Part shown: positions 25,386 to 33,528 of the stretch, in pieces | Position numbering within the stretch: position 1 is the stretch's first letter | Layout: every line of letters starts with the position of its first letter | Assembly (NCBI GenBank): GCA_963814095.1 | Contig: CAWFBT010000024.1 | Location: forward strand, 1-64,000 | DNA from: JACVRW01 sp963814095 | GTDB taxonomy: Bacteria > Actinomycetota > Thermoleophilia > Solirubrobacterales > Thermoleophilaceae | DNA: 64,000 nucleotides | Reading direction: 5' to 3' | Position numbers and translations under genes: made by a program | Notes under the pieces: generated by a model | What the model saw: only the letters and a program-made list of their open reading frames with translations | What the model was told of the DNA's origin: nothing | Databases searched by the model: none

Positions 25386-26019
25386 GGACAGAGCACGAGG
25401 CGACAGACGGGGCGGCCGCGATGGGTCGGACCTGCAGGAGCGCGTCGTCGAGATCAACCGCGTGGCGAAGGTCGTGAAGGGCGGCCGGCGCTTCTCGTTC
25501 ACCGCGCTCGTCGTGGTCGGCGACGAGAAGTCGCAGGTCGGCGTCGGCTACGGCAAGGCCAACGAGGTCCCGGTCGCGATCCAGAAGGGCGTCGAGCGTG
25601 CCCGCAAGAGCCTCTTCACCGTGCCGATGCACGGCTCGACGATCACCCACCAGGTGATCGGCGTGCACTCGGCCTCGCGTGTCCTGCTGAAGCCGGCCTC
25701 GCCCGGTACCGGTGTGATCGCCGGCGGTGGCGTGCGTGCGGTGCTCGAGCTCGCCGGCATCCACGACGTGCTGTCGAAGTCGCTCGGCAGCCAGAACCCG
25801 ATCAACCTCGTGAAGGCAACGGTCGCGGCTCTCGAGGGCCTGCGCCGGCCGGAAGAGGTCGCGAAGCTGCGCGGGCTGACCGTGCGCGAGGTGCTCGGCC
25901 TCGAGCCGCGTGGCGAGTCCGCGGAGAGGGTCGAGGCGCCGGTCGGTGAGCCGGCCGCGGAGGCATCCGCCTTGTCCGAGGTCGCCGGCTCGCCGGCGAC
26001 GGAGGAATCCAGTTCCTGA
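25375..26019 (+). CDS. rpsE: 30S ribosomal protein S5
   Basis: S5, 214 aa, secures translational accuracy with S4 and S12. The double-stranded RNA-binding part DLQERVVEINRVAKVVKGGRR (landmark) and GGGVRAVLELAGIHDVLSKS are intact. After EVLGLEPRG there is a 40-residue Glu/Ala/Ser tail not found in the core family. The ATG at 25375 follows a 66-base gap containing a hairpin and a candidate leader frame; a TTG at 25366 would add three residues. The stop overlaps the rpmD ATG. Confidence 0.97.
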   Translation: MASRDRARGDRRGGRDGSDLQERVVEINRVAKVVKGGRRFSFTALVVVGDEKSQVGVGYGKANEVPVAIQKGVERARKSLFTVPMHGSTITHQVIGVHSASRVLLKPASPGTGVIAGGGVRAVLELAGIHDVLSKSLGSQNPINLVKATVAALEGLRRPEEVAKLRGLTVREVLGLEPRGESAERVEAPVGEPAAEASALSEVAGSPATEESSS

Positions 26020-26198
26020 TGGCATCGCTCCTGATCAAGCAGGTGCGCTCGGCCAACGGCTCGAGCCGCAAGCAGCGCGAGTCGCTGAAGGCGCTCGGGC
26101 TGGGCAAGATCGGCCGCTCGACAGAGCGTGACGATCAGCCGACCGTGCGCGGCCTGATCAAGTCCGTCGACCATCTCGTAGAGGTGCGCGATGCCTGA
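26019..26198 (+). CDS. rpmD: 50S ribosomal protein L30
   Basis: L30, 59 aa. The sequence MASLLIKQVRSANGSSRKQ, then LKALGLGKIGRST and GLIKSVDHLVEV, matches the short ferredoxin-like bacterial L30 across its whole length. Its ATG at 26019 shares one base with the rpsE stop, and its last codons overlap the rplO start (26191), so it is fully embedded in the coupled run. Confidence 0.96.
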   Translation: MASLLIKQVRSANGSSRKQRESLKALGLGKIGRSTERDDQPTVRGLIKSVDHLVEVRDA

Positions 26199-26685
26199 TC
26201 AGGAAAACCGCATAGGCCTTCACTCGCTGAAGCCGGCTCCGGGCTCCCGGAAGGAGCGCAAGCGCGTCGGCCGCGGCGAGGGCTCCGGCACCGGCAAGAC
26301 CTCCGGTCGCGGCCACAAGGGCGCGGGCTCCCGTTCGGGCAGCAAGCGCCGCGTGCGCTTCGAGGGCGGCCAGACGCCGATTCACATGCGGATGCGCAAG
26401 CTGCGCGGCCCGCACATGAAGAAGTCGATGCCGTTCGAGAAGTTCCGCACGCGCACGCAGCCGGTCAACCTCTCCGACCTCGACGAGCGCTTCGACGGCG
26501 GCGCCGAGGTCACCCCTGACGCGCTGCGCGACAAGGGGCTGGCCACCCGGCGCGCGGTCCCCGTCAAGATCCTCGGCCGCGGCGAGCTCTCGAAGGCGCT
26601 CACCGTGCACGCGCACGGCTTCTCGAAGACGGCACGCGAGAAGATCGAGGCCGCGGGCGGTACCTGCCAACTCATCGAGGAGTAG
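26191..26685 (+). CDS. rplO: 50S ribosomal protein L15
   Basis: L15, 164 aa, a late 23S-binding protein. The glycine/arginine-rich N-terminal arm (GRGEGSGTGKTSGRGHKGAGSR region) and the C-terminal GFSKTAREKIEAAGG are family landmarks. It overlaps the end of rpmD by eight bases and precedes secY by six. Confidence 0.97.
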   Translation: MPDQENRIGLHSLKPAPGSRKERKRVGRGEGSGTGKTSGRGHKGAGSRSGSKRRVRFEGGQTPIHMRMRKLRGPHMKKSMPFEKFRTRTQPVNLSDLDERFDGGAEVTPDALRDKGLATRRAVPVKILGRGELSKALTVHAHGFSKTAREKIEAAGGTCQLIEE

Positions 26686-26691
26686 CACCGG

Positions 26692-27966
26692 GTGCTCCGG
26701 ACCTTCCTGAACGCGTTCCGAGTCGCGGACATCCGGAAGAAGCTCGCGTTCACAGCGGCGATGCTCGCGCTCTATCGCCTGGGCGCCTACATCCCCGCGC
26801 CCGGAATCAACATCGACGTCGTCGAGGACCTGGCCTCCAACTTCGAGGGCCAATCGAACGTGCTCGGCTTCCTCAACCTGTTCTCGGGCGGATCGCTGCA
26901 GCGCTTCGCGATCTTCGCGCTCGGGATCATGCCCTACATCACCGCCTCGATCATGCTGCAGCTGCTGACGGTGGTGCTGCCGTCGCTCGACAAGCTGCGC
27001 AAGGAGGGCGAGGTCGGGCAGCAGAAGATCACGCAGTACACGCGTTACCTCACGGTCGCCCTCGCCTTCGGCCAGTCGATCGGCTACGTCTTCCTCTTCC
27101 GCACCTTCGCCGGCAGCGAGGGCACCGAGGTGGTCGACAACTTCACTTTCGGGCGCGTCTTCGTGATCGTGATGACGCTCACCGCCGGCTGCGTCCTCCT
27201 GATGTGGCTCGGCGAGCTGATCACCCAGCGCGGCATCGGCAACGGCATCTCGCTGATGATCTTCGCCTCGATCGCGTCCGGCCTGCCGAGCGGCATCCAG
27301 GCGTGGTGGACGAACCCGGACCAGATCTTCGTCGTGATGATGCCCTTCCTGGCGCTCGCGATCATCGCCGGAATCGTCTTCATGCAGGAGGGCCAGCGGC
27401 GCATCCCGATCCAATACGCCAAACGCGTCGTGGGACGGCGAATGGCGGGCGGCGGCTCGACCTACCTGCCGCTGCGCGTGAACATGGCCGGCGTCATCCC
27501 GGTGATCTTCGCGGCTTCGCTGATGGCGTTCCCGCCGACCGTCGGGGAGCTGACGCAGGCCAGCTGGGCACAGGACTTCTCCGCCTTCTTCAGCCCCAAC
27601 GGGGCGGCCTATCTGATCGGCGAGTCGGTCCTCATCATCGTGTTCACCTACTTCTATACCGCGGTCACGTTCAACCCGGTGGAGCAGGCCGACAACCTCA
27701 AGAAGTACGGAGGCTTCATCCCTGGGGTGAGGCCTGGAAGACCCACGGCTGAATACCTCGACCGCATCCTCGCGCGGTTGACCTTCCCGGGGGCGCTCTA
27801 CCTCGCCGCCGTCGCGGCCCTGCCGACAATCCTGATCAATCAGACGAGCGCCAACTTCTACTTCGGCGGCACCTCGATCCTGATCGTCGTCGGCGTCGCC
27901 CTCGACACGATGAAGCAGCTCGAGGCGCAGCTGATGATGCGCAACTACGAGGGCTTCCTGAAGTGA
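26692..27966 (+). CDS. secY: protein translocase subunit SecY
   Basis: SecY, 424 aa, the ten-helix channel of the Sec translocon. Transmembrane helix 1 follows a basic N-terminus (RKKLAFTAAMLALYRLGAYIPAPG), the plug region follows it, and the conserved cytoplasmic loops (GQQKITQYTRYLT; PIQYAKRVVGRRM) that contact SecA and the ribosome are present. The GTG start at 26692 gives VLRTFLNAFRVADIRKK, a standard SecY start. It lies in its usual place between rplO and adk and overlaps adk by four bases (GTGA). Confidence 0.98.
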   Translation: MLRTFLNAFRVADIRKKLAFTAAMLALYRLGAYIPAPGINIDVVEDLASNFEGQSNVLGFLNLFSGGSLQRFAIFALGIMPYITASIMLQLLTVVLPSLDKLRKEGEVGQQKITQYTRYLTVALAFGQSIGYVFLFRTFAGSEGTEVVDNFTFGRVFVIVMTLTAGCVLLMWLGELITQRGIGNGISLMIFASIASGLPSGIQAWWTNPDQIFVVMMPFLALAIIAGIVFMQEGQRRIPIQYAKRVVGRRMAGGGSTYLPLRVNMAGVIPVIFAASLMAFPPTVGELTQASWAQDFSAFFSPNGAAYLIGESVLIIVFTYFYTAVTFNPVEQADNLKKYGGFIPGVRPGRPTAEYLDRILARLTFPGALYLAAVAALPTILINQTSANFYFGGTSILIVVGVALDTMKQLEAQLMMRNYEGFLK

Positions 27967-28637
27967 GCGAGCTGAATCTCGTGCTGCTCGGCCCGCCCGG
28001 GGCCGGCAAGGGCACGCAGGCCGAGCGCCTCGTCGCCGACTTCGGCCTGCCCTACTACTCGACCGGGATCATCCTGCGCGCCGCGATCGAGGCGGGGTCG
28101 GAGCTCGGCCGCGAGGCGAAGGAGTACGTCGACAAGGGCGAGCTCGTGCCCGACGGCCTCGTCTGCCGGGTGATCGAGGAGCGGCTCGACTCCGGCGAGG
28201 CGGACGACGGCTTCCTGCTCGATGGCTTCCCGCGCACGATCGGCCAGGCCGAGATGCTCGAGGGCGCGCTCGACAGCCGCGGCCGGCTGCTGACGGCGGT
28301 GCTGCTGATCGAGGTCGGCGACGACGAGGTGATCCGGCGCCTCTCCGGCCGGCGCCAGTGCGTGAAGAACGGGCACGTGTACCACCTCGAGTTCGACCCG
28401 CCCAAGAACGAGGGCATCTGCGACCAGGACGGCTCACGTCTCGTCCAGCGCGACGACGACAAGCCCGAGACGATCCGCAAGCGCCTCTCCGTCTACCACG
28501 AGCAGACGGCGCCGCTCGTCGACTGGTACGAGGAGCGCGGCCTGCTGCGCCGCTTCGAGGGCACGCGCACGCCCGACGAGGTACACGCCCGTATCCGGGC
28601 GACGCTCGCGACGCTGCGCCTCGAGGCCGAGCTGTGA
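27963..28637 (+). CDS. adk: adenylate kinase
   Basis: Adk, 224 aa, interconverts ATP + AMP and 2 ADP. P loop GPPGAGKGT at residues 10-18, AMP-binding segment DGFPRT, and the long LID domain of the Gram-positive type. In the LID the zinc positions are C133, N136, C153 and D156: the second Cys of the usual CxxC is replaced by Asn, while Asp at the fourth position is known from zinc-containing homologues. The site may have lost zinc or use an alternative ligand (a His lies at 138). GTG start at 27963, coupled to secY; the stop overlaps the map GTG. Confidence 0.97.
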   Translation: MSELNLVLLGPPGAGKGTQAERLVADFGLPYYSTGIILRAAIEAGSELGREAKEYVDKGELVPDGLVCRVIEERLDSGEADDGFLLDGFPRTIGQAEMLEGALDSRGRLLTAVLLIEVGDDEVIRRLSGRRQCVKNGHVYHLEFDPPKNEGICDQDGSRLVQRDDDKPETIRKRLSVYHEQTAPLVDWYEERGLLRRFEGTRTPDEVHARIRATLATLRLEAEL

Positions 28638-29431
28638 TCCTGCGGAAGACGCCGGAGGAGATCGACAAGATGGCGGCGGCGGGGCTGATCCTCGCCCGCT
28701 GTCACGAGCTGCTGCGCAAGAAGGCGCGTCCGGGCATCACGACGGCCGAGCTCGACGAGGCCGCCGAGCGCTTCATCCGCTCGCAGAACGCCGAGCCCGC
28801 CTTCAAGGGCTACCGCGGCTTCCCCGGCTCGATCTGCGTATCGCCGAACTCGATGGTCGTGCACGGGATCCCCGGCAAGTACGAGCTGATGCGCGGCGAC
28901 ATCCTCTCCGTCGACATCGGCGTGATCCTCGACGGCTGGGTCGCGGACGGGGCGATCACCCACCCGATCGGGAACGTCACGCCGATCGCCTCGAAGCTGC
29001 TCTCGGTCACGAAGGCGTCGCTGTTCGACGCGGTCGAGCAGTGCCGGCCCGGCAACCGCCTCGGCGACGTGTCGCACGCCGTCCAGGCGCGCGTCGAGTC
29101 CGAGGGTTTTTCAGTGATCCGCTCGCTGGTGGGGCACGGAATCGGCCGCGAAATGCATGAGGATCCGCAGATCCCCAACTACGGCGATCCCGGCACCGGG
29201 CCCGAGCTGGAGGAGGGCATGGTGCTCGCCGTGGAGCCGATGGTGAACGTGGGGACCCACCACGTGCGGATGGGATCTGACAGCTGGGCGGTCTACTCGC
29301 AGGACGGCTCGCTGGCCGCTCATTTCGAGCACACGGTCGCGATCACGGCGGATGGTCCACGGATCCTTACGCCATGGCATCTGCAGGGCTCCCAAACAGA
29401 GCAGGCTGCTACTCTTTCCGGTCGGCGTTGA
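28634..29431 (+). CDS. map: type I methionine aminopeptidase
   Basis: MetAP, 265 aa, removes initiator Met co-translationally. The pita-bread fold ligands are present: H78 in VVHGIPG, D94 (SVDIG), D105 (WVADGA), the His of GHGIGREMHE, and the Glu residues of VEPMV and FEHTV. The GTG at 28634 overlaps the adk stop (GTGA); longer in-frame starts would run far into adk. The last 20 residues are a non-conserved tail. Normally infA follows; here only 55 bases separate it from rpmJ. Confidence 0.97.
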   Translation: MILRKTPEEIDKMAAAGLILARCHELLRKKARPGITTAELDEAAERFIRSQNAEPAFKGYRGFPGSICVSPNSMVVHGIPGKYELMRGDILSVDIGVILDGWVADGAITHPIGNVTPIASKLLSVTKASLFDAVEQCRPGNRLGDVSHAVQARVESEGFSVIRSLVGHGIGREMHEDPQIPNYGDPGTGPELEEGMVLAVEPMVNVGTHHVRMGSDSWAVYSQDGSLAAHFEHTVAITADGPRILTPWHLQGSQTEQAATLSGRR

Positions 29432-29486
29432 GCCGTTTCCTGGGCTCGGCGCTGGTCCTCGTCCTATACGTCCCACCATCGGAGCT

Positions 29487-29600
29487 ATGAAGGTCCGCGC
29501 ATCAGTCAAGCCCATGTGCGAGAAGTGCAAAATCATCCGCCGCGGCGGTGCCGTCCTCGTGATCTGTCAGAACCCCCGGCACAAGCAGCGGCAGGGCTGA
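29487..29600 (+). CDS. rpmJ: 50S ribosomal protein L36
   Basis: L36, 37 aa, the zinc form: C11, C14, C27 and H32 are the ligands (MCEKCK, VICQNPRHKQRQG). ATG at 29487 with CGGAG just upstream. rpsM starts directly after the stop. The upstream 55 bases (29432-29486) contain no room for infA. Confidence 0.97.
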   Translation: MKVRASVKPMCEKCKIIRRGGAVLVICQNPRHKQRQG

Positions 29601-29987
29601 ATGGCTCGCATCGCAGGCATCAACATTCCCCTCAACAAGAGGGCAGAGATAGGTCTCACCTACATCTACGGCATCGGCCGCTCGACCTCGAACCAGGTGC
29701 TGGTCGAGGCCGGCGTGAGCCCCGATACGTATGTGAAGGACCTGACCGAGGACGAGGTCCGCAAGCTGCGCGACCGTGTGGACGAGCTGCTCGTGGAGGG
29801 CGACCTCCGGCGCGAGCGCTCACAAAACGTCAAGCGGCTGATGGAGATCGGCTCGTACAAGGGCCTGCGCCACCGGCGCGGCCTGCCCGCCAACGGGCAG
29901 CGGACGAAGACGAACGCGCGCACCCGCAAGGGGCCGAAGCGCGGCTCGTCCGCCGGTGGCGGCAAGAAGAAGGTGAGGAAGCACTAA
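29601..29987 (+). CDS. rpsM: 30S ribosomal protein S13
   Basis: S13, 128 aa, forms bridges B1a/B1b and contacts P-site tRNA with its basic tail. Landmarks are MARIAGINIPLNKRAEIGL, the helix-two-turn-helix YGIGRSTSNQVL and GLRHRRGLPANGQRTKTNAR (family RGLPVRGQRT position). The C-terminus is Lys/Gly-rich. It follows rpmJ without a gap; 87 bases separate it from rpsK. Confidence 0.98.
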   Translation: MARIAGINIPLNKRAEIGLTYIYGIGRSTSNQVLVEAGVSPDTYVKDLTEDEVRKLRDRVDELLVEGDLRRERSQNVKRLMEIGSYKGLRHRRGLPANGQRTKTNARTRKGPKRGSSAGGGKKKVRKH

Positions 29988-30004
29988 GTTGGACACGTTT
30001 CGCA

Positions 30005-30039
30005 TTGACAGCCTCGCGTGGGCGGGCCGGCTAGCCCGC
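30005..30039 (+). promoter_or_regulatory. candidate promoter/hairpin between rpsM and rpsK
   Basis: A perfect TTGACA (30005-30010) lies in the 87-base gap; the best -10 candidate at the right distance is the poor GGCTAG near 30029. GCGGGC (30022-30027) and GCCCGC (30034-30039) form a hairpin over that place. This could be an internal alpha-operon promoter, or the -35 match could be chance. Confidence 0.25.
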
Positions 30040-30074
30040 GCCTGCGCGCCCGCGAGCGCGGGGGTGACCGACTA

Positions 30075-30467
30075 ATGCCTCAACCCCGCAGGCCTCGCGG
30101 GCGCCGGCGCGTCCGCAAGAACGTGCCGTTTGGCCAGGCCCACATCAAGACGAGTTTCAACAACACGATCGTGTCGCTGACCGACAAGGACGGCAACGTG
30201 ATCGCGTGGGAGTCCGCCGGCGGCGCCGGCTTCAAGGGCTCGCGCAAGTCGACCCCGTTCGCCGCGCAGGTGACGGCGGATGCGGCCGCGCGCAAGGGCA
30301 TGGAGCACGGCCTCCAGAAGGTCGAGGTCTACGTGAAGGGCCCGGGCTCGGGTCGCGAGACCGCGATCCGTTCGCTGCAGGCCGCGGGGCTCGAGATCAC
30401 CGGCATCAAGGACGTGACGCCGCAGGCCCACAACGGCTGCCGGCCGCGTAAGCGGAGGCGCGTCTGA
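30075..30467 (+). CDS. rpsK: 30S ribosomal protein S11
   Basis: S11, 130 aa, platform protein next to the Shine-Dalgarno helix. Segments FGQAHIKTSFNNTIVSLTD, SAGGAGFKGSRKSTPFAAQ and GIKDVTPQAHNGCRPRKRRRV are family-typical. The ATG at 30075 is preferred over an upstream in-frame start at 30018, which would add 19 residues from the GC-rich hairpin region. It overlaps rpsD by one base. Confidence 0.97.
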   Translation: MPQPRRPRGRRRVRKNVPFGQAHIKTSFNNTIVSLTDKDGNVIAWESAGGAGFKGSRKSTPFAAQVTADAAARKGMEHGLQKVEVYVKGPGSGRETAIRSLQAAGLEITGIKDVTPQAHNGCRPRKRRRV

Positions 30468-31087
30468 TGGCCCGCGACACCGGAGCTCAGTGCAAGATGT
30501 GTCGTCGCGAGGGCATGAAGCTCTTCCTCAAGGGCGAGCGCTGCCTCACTGACAAGTGCGCCGTCGAGCGACGCAACTACCCGCCCGGCGACCACGGGCG
30601 CGGGCGCATGCGCCAGTCCGAGTACCGCGTGCAGCTGCGCGAGAAGCAGAAGACGCGGCGCTACTACGGGGTGCTCGAGAAGCAGTTCCGCAGCTATTAC
30701 GACAAGGCGAGCCGCCAGGAGGGCGTCACAGGCGAGAATCTCCTGCGGTTGCTCGAGTCGCGCTTCGACAACGTGCTCGTGAGGCTCGGCTTCGCCGCCT
30801 CGCGGCGCCAGGCGCGCCAGATGATCCGCCACGGCCACTGGTCCATCAACGGCCGCCGCGTCGACATCCCCTCGTACCAACTGCGGTCCGACGACGTGAT
30901 CACGATGCGGCCCGGCGCTCCGGTCGAGGTCGTCGTGCGCGATGCCACAGAGCTGACCTCCGCCGTGCCGGCCTGGCTTCAGGCCGACCACGACGGCCTC
31001 ACCGCGAAGGTCCTTCGGCTGCCCGAGAGGCCGGAGATCACCACGCCGGTGCAGGAGCAGCTCATCGTCGAGCTCTACTCGAAGTAG
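30467..31087 (+). CDS. rpsD: 30S ribosomal protein S4, zinc form
   Basis: S4, 206 aa, primary 16S binder and accuracy protein. The N-terminal zinc site is complete (C9, C12, C26, C31). The S4 RNA-binding domain appears as RLDNV-like LESRFDNVLVRLGFAASRRQ and GHWSINGRRVDIPSYQL. ATG shares one base with the rpsK stop. The 64 bases to rpoA contain a TTGACA at 31125-31130 without a matching -10. Confidence 0.98.
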   Translation: MARDTGAQCKMCRREGMKLFLKGERCLTDKCAVERRNYPPGDHGRGRMRQSEYRVQLREKQKTRRYYGVLEKQFRSYYDKASRQEGVTGENLLRLLESRFDNVLVRLGFAASRRQARQMIRHGHWSINGRRVDIPSYQLRSDDVITMRPGAPVEVVVRDATELTSAVPAWLQADHDGLTAKVLRLPERPEITTPVQEQLIVELYSK

Positions 31088-31151
31088 CACTTAGAACGCC
31101 GGCCGCGGACGCGGCAAGGCGTGATTGACAACCGAAGGAATCACCTCTCTC

Positions 31152-32126
31152 ATGATCGAGTTCCAGACCCCACAGATTTCGGCCGAGAGCGTCGAGGACA
31201 ACCGCGGGACGTTCACGATCGAGCCGCTTGATCGCGGTTTCGGTTACACGTTCGGCAACTCGCTTCGCCGCGTGCTGCTGTCGTCGCTGGCCGGCGCAGC
31301 CGTCACGAGCGTGCGGATCGAGGGTGTCGCCCACGAGTTCTCGACCATCAACGGCGTCAAGGAGGACGTGACGGACATCGTCCTCAACCTCAAGGAGATC
31401 GTCTGCCGCATGCATTCGGATGCGGCCGAGATCGAGGCGCCGCTGGTCGTGACGGGCCCCGGCGAGATCAACGCCGGCGACATCGACCTGCCCTCCGGCG
31501 TCGAGATCCTCAACCCCGACGCCCGCATCGCCACGCTCGAGAAGAAGACCAAGCTCGAGATGTACCTGACGATCGGCCACGGCCGCGGCTACTCGCCCGC
31601 GGAGGACAACAAGACCCCCGACCAGCCGATCGGCGTCATCCCGATCGACTCGATCTTCTCGCCCGTCAAGCGCGTCGCCTACTCGGTGGACGCCGCCCGC
31701 GTCGGCCAGAAGACCGACTACGACAAGCTCACCCTCGACATCGAGACCGACGGCTCGCTCGACCCGCAGGCGGCGCTGCGCGAGGCCGCGGAGATCCTCA
31801 TCAAGTATCTGGCGATCTTCACCGACGCCGATCGCGTTGAGGCGCTCCGCGACCAGGGCGCCGCCCTCGTGGCGGGCGCCGACGGCCTCGGCGGCGACGG
31901 CGCAGGTGCGCCGGGTGCCGGCGGGATGGACGACATCCTGATCGAGGAGCTCGAGCTTGGCGTCCGCTCCTACAACTGCCTGAAGCGCGCCGGCATCCAG
32001 ACCGTCGGCGACCTGGTGCAGAAGTCGGAGTCCGAGCTCGCAGCCATCCCCAACTTCGGCCGCAAGTCGATCGAGGAGGTCAAGGAGACCCTCGACGCGC
32101 GCGGGCTGGGGTTGCGGGCCGGCTAG
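31152..32126 (+). CDS. rpoA: DNA-directed RNA polymerase subunit alpha
   Basis: RpoA, 324 aa. The N-terminal assembly domain (EDNRGTFTIEPLDRGFGYTFGNSLRR) and the C-terminal helix-hairpin-helix domain that binds UP elements and activators (ELGVRSYNCLKRAGIQTVGDL, NFGRKSIEEVKE) are joined by a Gly/Ala linker near residues 243-262. The ATG at 31152 yields MIEFQTPQI, the usual kind of start, with AAGGA 12 bases upstream; a TTG at 31125 would add nine residues. Confidence 0.98.
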   Translation: MIEFQTPQISAESVEDNRGTFTIEPLDRGFGYTFGNSLRRVLLSSLAGAAVTSVRIEGVAHEFSTINGVKEDVTDIVLNLKEIVCRMHSDAAEIEAPLVVTGPGEINAGDIDLPSGVEILNPDARIATLEKKTKLEMYLTIGHGRGYSPAEDNKTPDQPIGVIPIDSIFSPVKRVAYSVDAARVGQKTDYDKLTLDIETDGSLDPQAALREAAEILIKYLAIFTDADRVEALRDQGAALVAGADGLGGDGAGAPGAGGMDDILIEELELGVRSYNCLKRAGIQTVGDLVQKSESELAAIPNFGRKSIEEVKETLDARGLGLRAG

Positions 32127-32144
32127 CTAAGGTTTCCGGTCGCC

Positions 32145-32498
32145 ATGCGCCATCGCAAGCAGAAAGGGAAGCTGTCGCGTGACCCAGCGCACCGCAAGGC
32201 GCTGTTCATGAACCTCTGCCGCGAGGTGATCGACCACGAGCGCATCCAGACCACCGAGGCCAAGGCCAAGGCGGTCAAGCCTGAGCTCGAGCGGTTGATC
32301 ACGCTCGCCAAGAAGGGCGACGGCCACTCCCGCCGGCTCGCGATGGCGCGCCTTGGCCAGGACAAGTTCGTCGTCTACAAGCTGTTCGAGGAGATAGCCC
32401 CGCGCTACTCCGACCGCGAGGGTGGCTACACGCGCATCCTCAAGTTGGGTCCGAGGAAGTCGGACTCAACCGAAATGGTCTTCCTGGAGCTCGTCTGA
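32145..32498 (+). CDS. rplQ: 50S ribosomal protein L17
   Basis: L17, 117 aa, near the tunnel exit. MRHRKQKGKLSRDPAHRKAL and RDRKGGYTRILKLGPRK-like C-terminus are standard. It lies 18 bases after rpoA and closes the ribosomal block. TAAGGT at 32128-32133 could be a -10 box, but operon expression is more likely. The following spacer (32499-32658) holds two hairpins and repeat units but no gene; truA, often next to rplQ, is 10.6 kb away. Confidence 0.97.
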   Translation: MRHRKQKGKLSRDPAHRKALFMNLCREVIDHERIQTTEAKAKAVKPELERLITLAKKGDGHSRRLAMARLGQDKFVVYKLFEEIAPRYSDREGGYTRILKLGPRKSDSTEMVFLELV

Positions 32499-32525
32499 CG
32501 ACGCGATAGCCGGCGCGTGTGCGAA

Positions 32526-32613
32526 GCACCCGGCTTGGCCGGGTGCGCACGACGATCTCCCTGCGTCCTCGGCCCTCGGCGTGCTCAGCACGCCTTCGGG
32601 CCTGCGTCCTTGG
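32526..32613. repeat. hairpin and CTGCGTCCT repeat unit after rplQ
   Basis: GCACCCGGC/GCCGGGTGC (32526-32534/32538-32546) form a 9-bp hairpin. Then CTGCGTCCTCGG (32561-32572) and CTGCGTCCTTGG (32602-32613) flank a second palindrome GGCGTGC/GCACGCC (32578-32584/32588-32594). The second half has the same layout as the repeat between rpsC and rplP. It lies between rplQ and the convergent nadK and may also terminate transcription. Confidence 0.6.
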
Positions 32614-32658
32614 ATTGCTTGGCTCTCGCGCCGCAGACGAGCTCCATGGCTTAAGCTA

Positions 32659-33528
32659 TCAGCCGCCTTGTTCTGACGTGCGCTTGTCGCGCACCAGCAC
32701 GCGCGGCGAGTCGGTCACGAGGCCCCGTCGGCGCAGACCGGCTAGCAGGGACTCCTCGCCCGCCAGCGTGACCATCGTGGCGTACTCGTTTCGAACGCGC
32801 ACGGTCGCGTCGAGGGCCCCGTCGGCGAGTAGCTGGCCGTCCACCTCGATCCGGCTGCCGCCGTAGCCGGACTCGATTGTCAGGCTGATCCGGCTCTCGG
32901 GTCCGACCACGAGCGGCGGCGACACGCCGCCGTGGCGGGCCAGTGGGGTCACGACCATCGAGGGCACCTGCGGCAGCACGATCGGGCCGCCGGCGGCCAT
33001 CGTGTAGGCGGTCGAGCCGATCGGGGTCGACACGACCAGTCCATCACCGGCGGTCCGCGCGTAGAGCTCGTCGTCGACCTTGATCGCGACGATCACCTGG
33101 CCGGCGCCGTTGCGCACCACCGCGACGTCGTTGATGGCGACCGTGAGCTCTTCGCCTCCGACGGTGATGTCGAGTCCGGGGAGCCGCTGCGGGATCCAGT
33201 CGCCCGCGGCGACCTGCTCGAGCGCAGGCTCTAGCTTCTCCGCGTGTACCGACGTGAGCACGCCGATGCTGCCGCACGCGATGCCGAGGACGGGGCGCGA
33301 GGCCGGCGCTGCGGCGTGCAGGGCGGCGAGCGCGGTGCCGTCGCCGCCGAGGGCGATCACGAGATCGCAGGACGTGACCTCAACCGGATCCGCGACCGTG
33401 CGTGACTGCCCCGGAATCCGGATCTGTCCCACCTCCATGTCGTGGTTCGACGCACTCTCGAGGAGTTTCCGCAGCGCCGCCTCGATGTCGCGGCGCGGGT
33501 GGACGACCAGGCCGATGTGCCCTGGCAT
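32659..33528 (-). CDS. nadK: NAD kinase
   Basis: 289 aa. NAD kinase phosphorylates NAD to NADP with ATP or polyphosphate. The diagnostic GGDGTAL motif is in DLVIALGGDGTALAAL near residue 65, the NDVAVVRN segment follows near 140, and GDGLVVSTPIGSTAYTMAAGGP near 173-194 is the family's glycine-rich signature. The ATG at 33528 overlaps the stop of the upstream frameshifted MBL-like gene by one base (TGATG), so the two were an operon. The gene is convergent with rplQ. Confidence 0.95.
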   Translation of the reverse strand: MPGHIGLVVHPRRDIEAALRKLLESASNHDMEVGQIRIPGQSRTVADPVEVTSCDLVIALGGDGTALAALHAAAPASRPVLGIACGSIGVLTSVHAEKLEPALEQVAAGDWIPQRLPGLDITVGGEELTVAINDVAVVRNGAGQVIVAIKVDDELYARTAGDGLVVSTPIGSTAYTMAAGGPIVLPQVPSMVVTPLARHGGVSPPLVVGPESRISLTIESGYGGSRIEVDGQLLADGALDATVRVRNEYATMVTLAGEESLLAGLRRRGLVTDSPRVLVRDKRTSEQGG

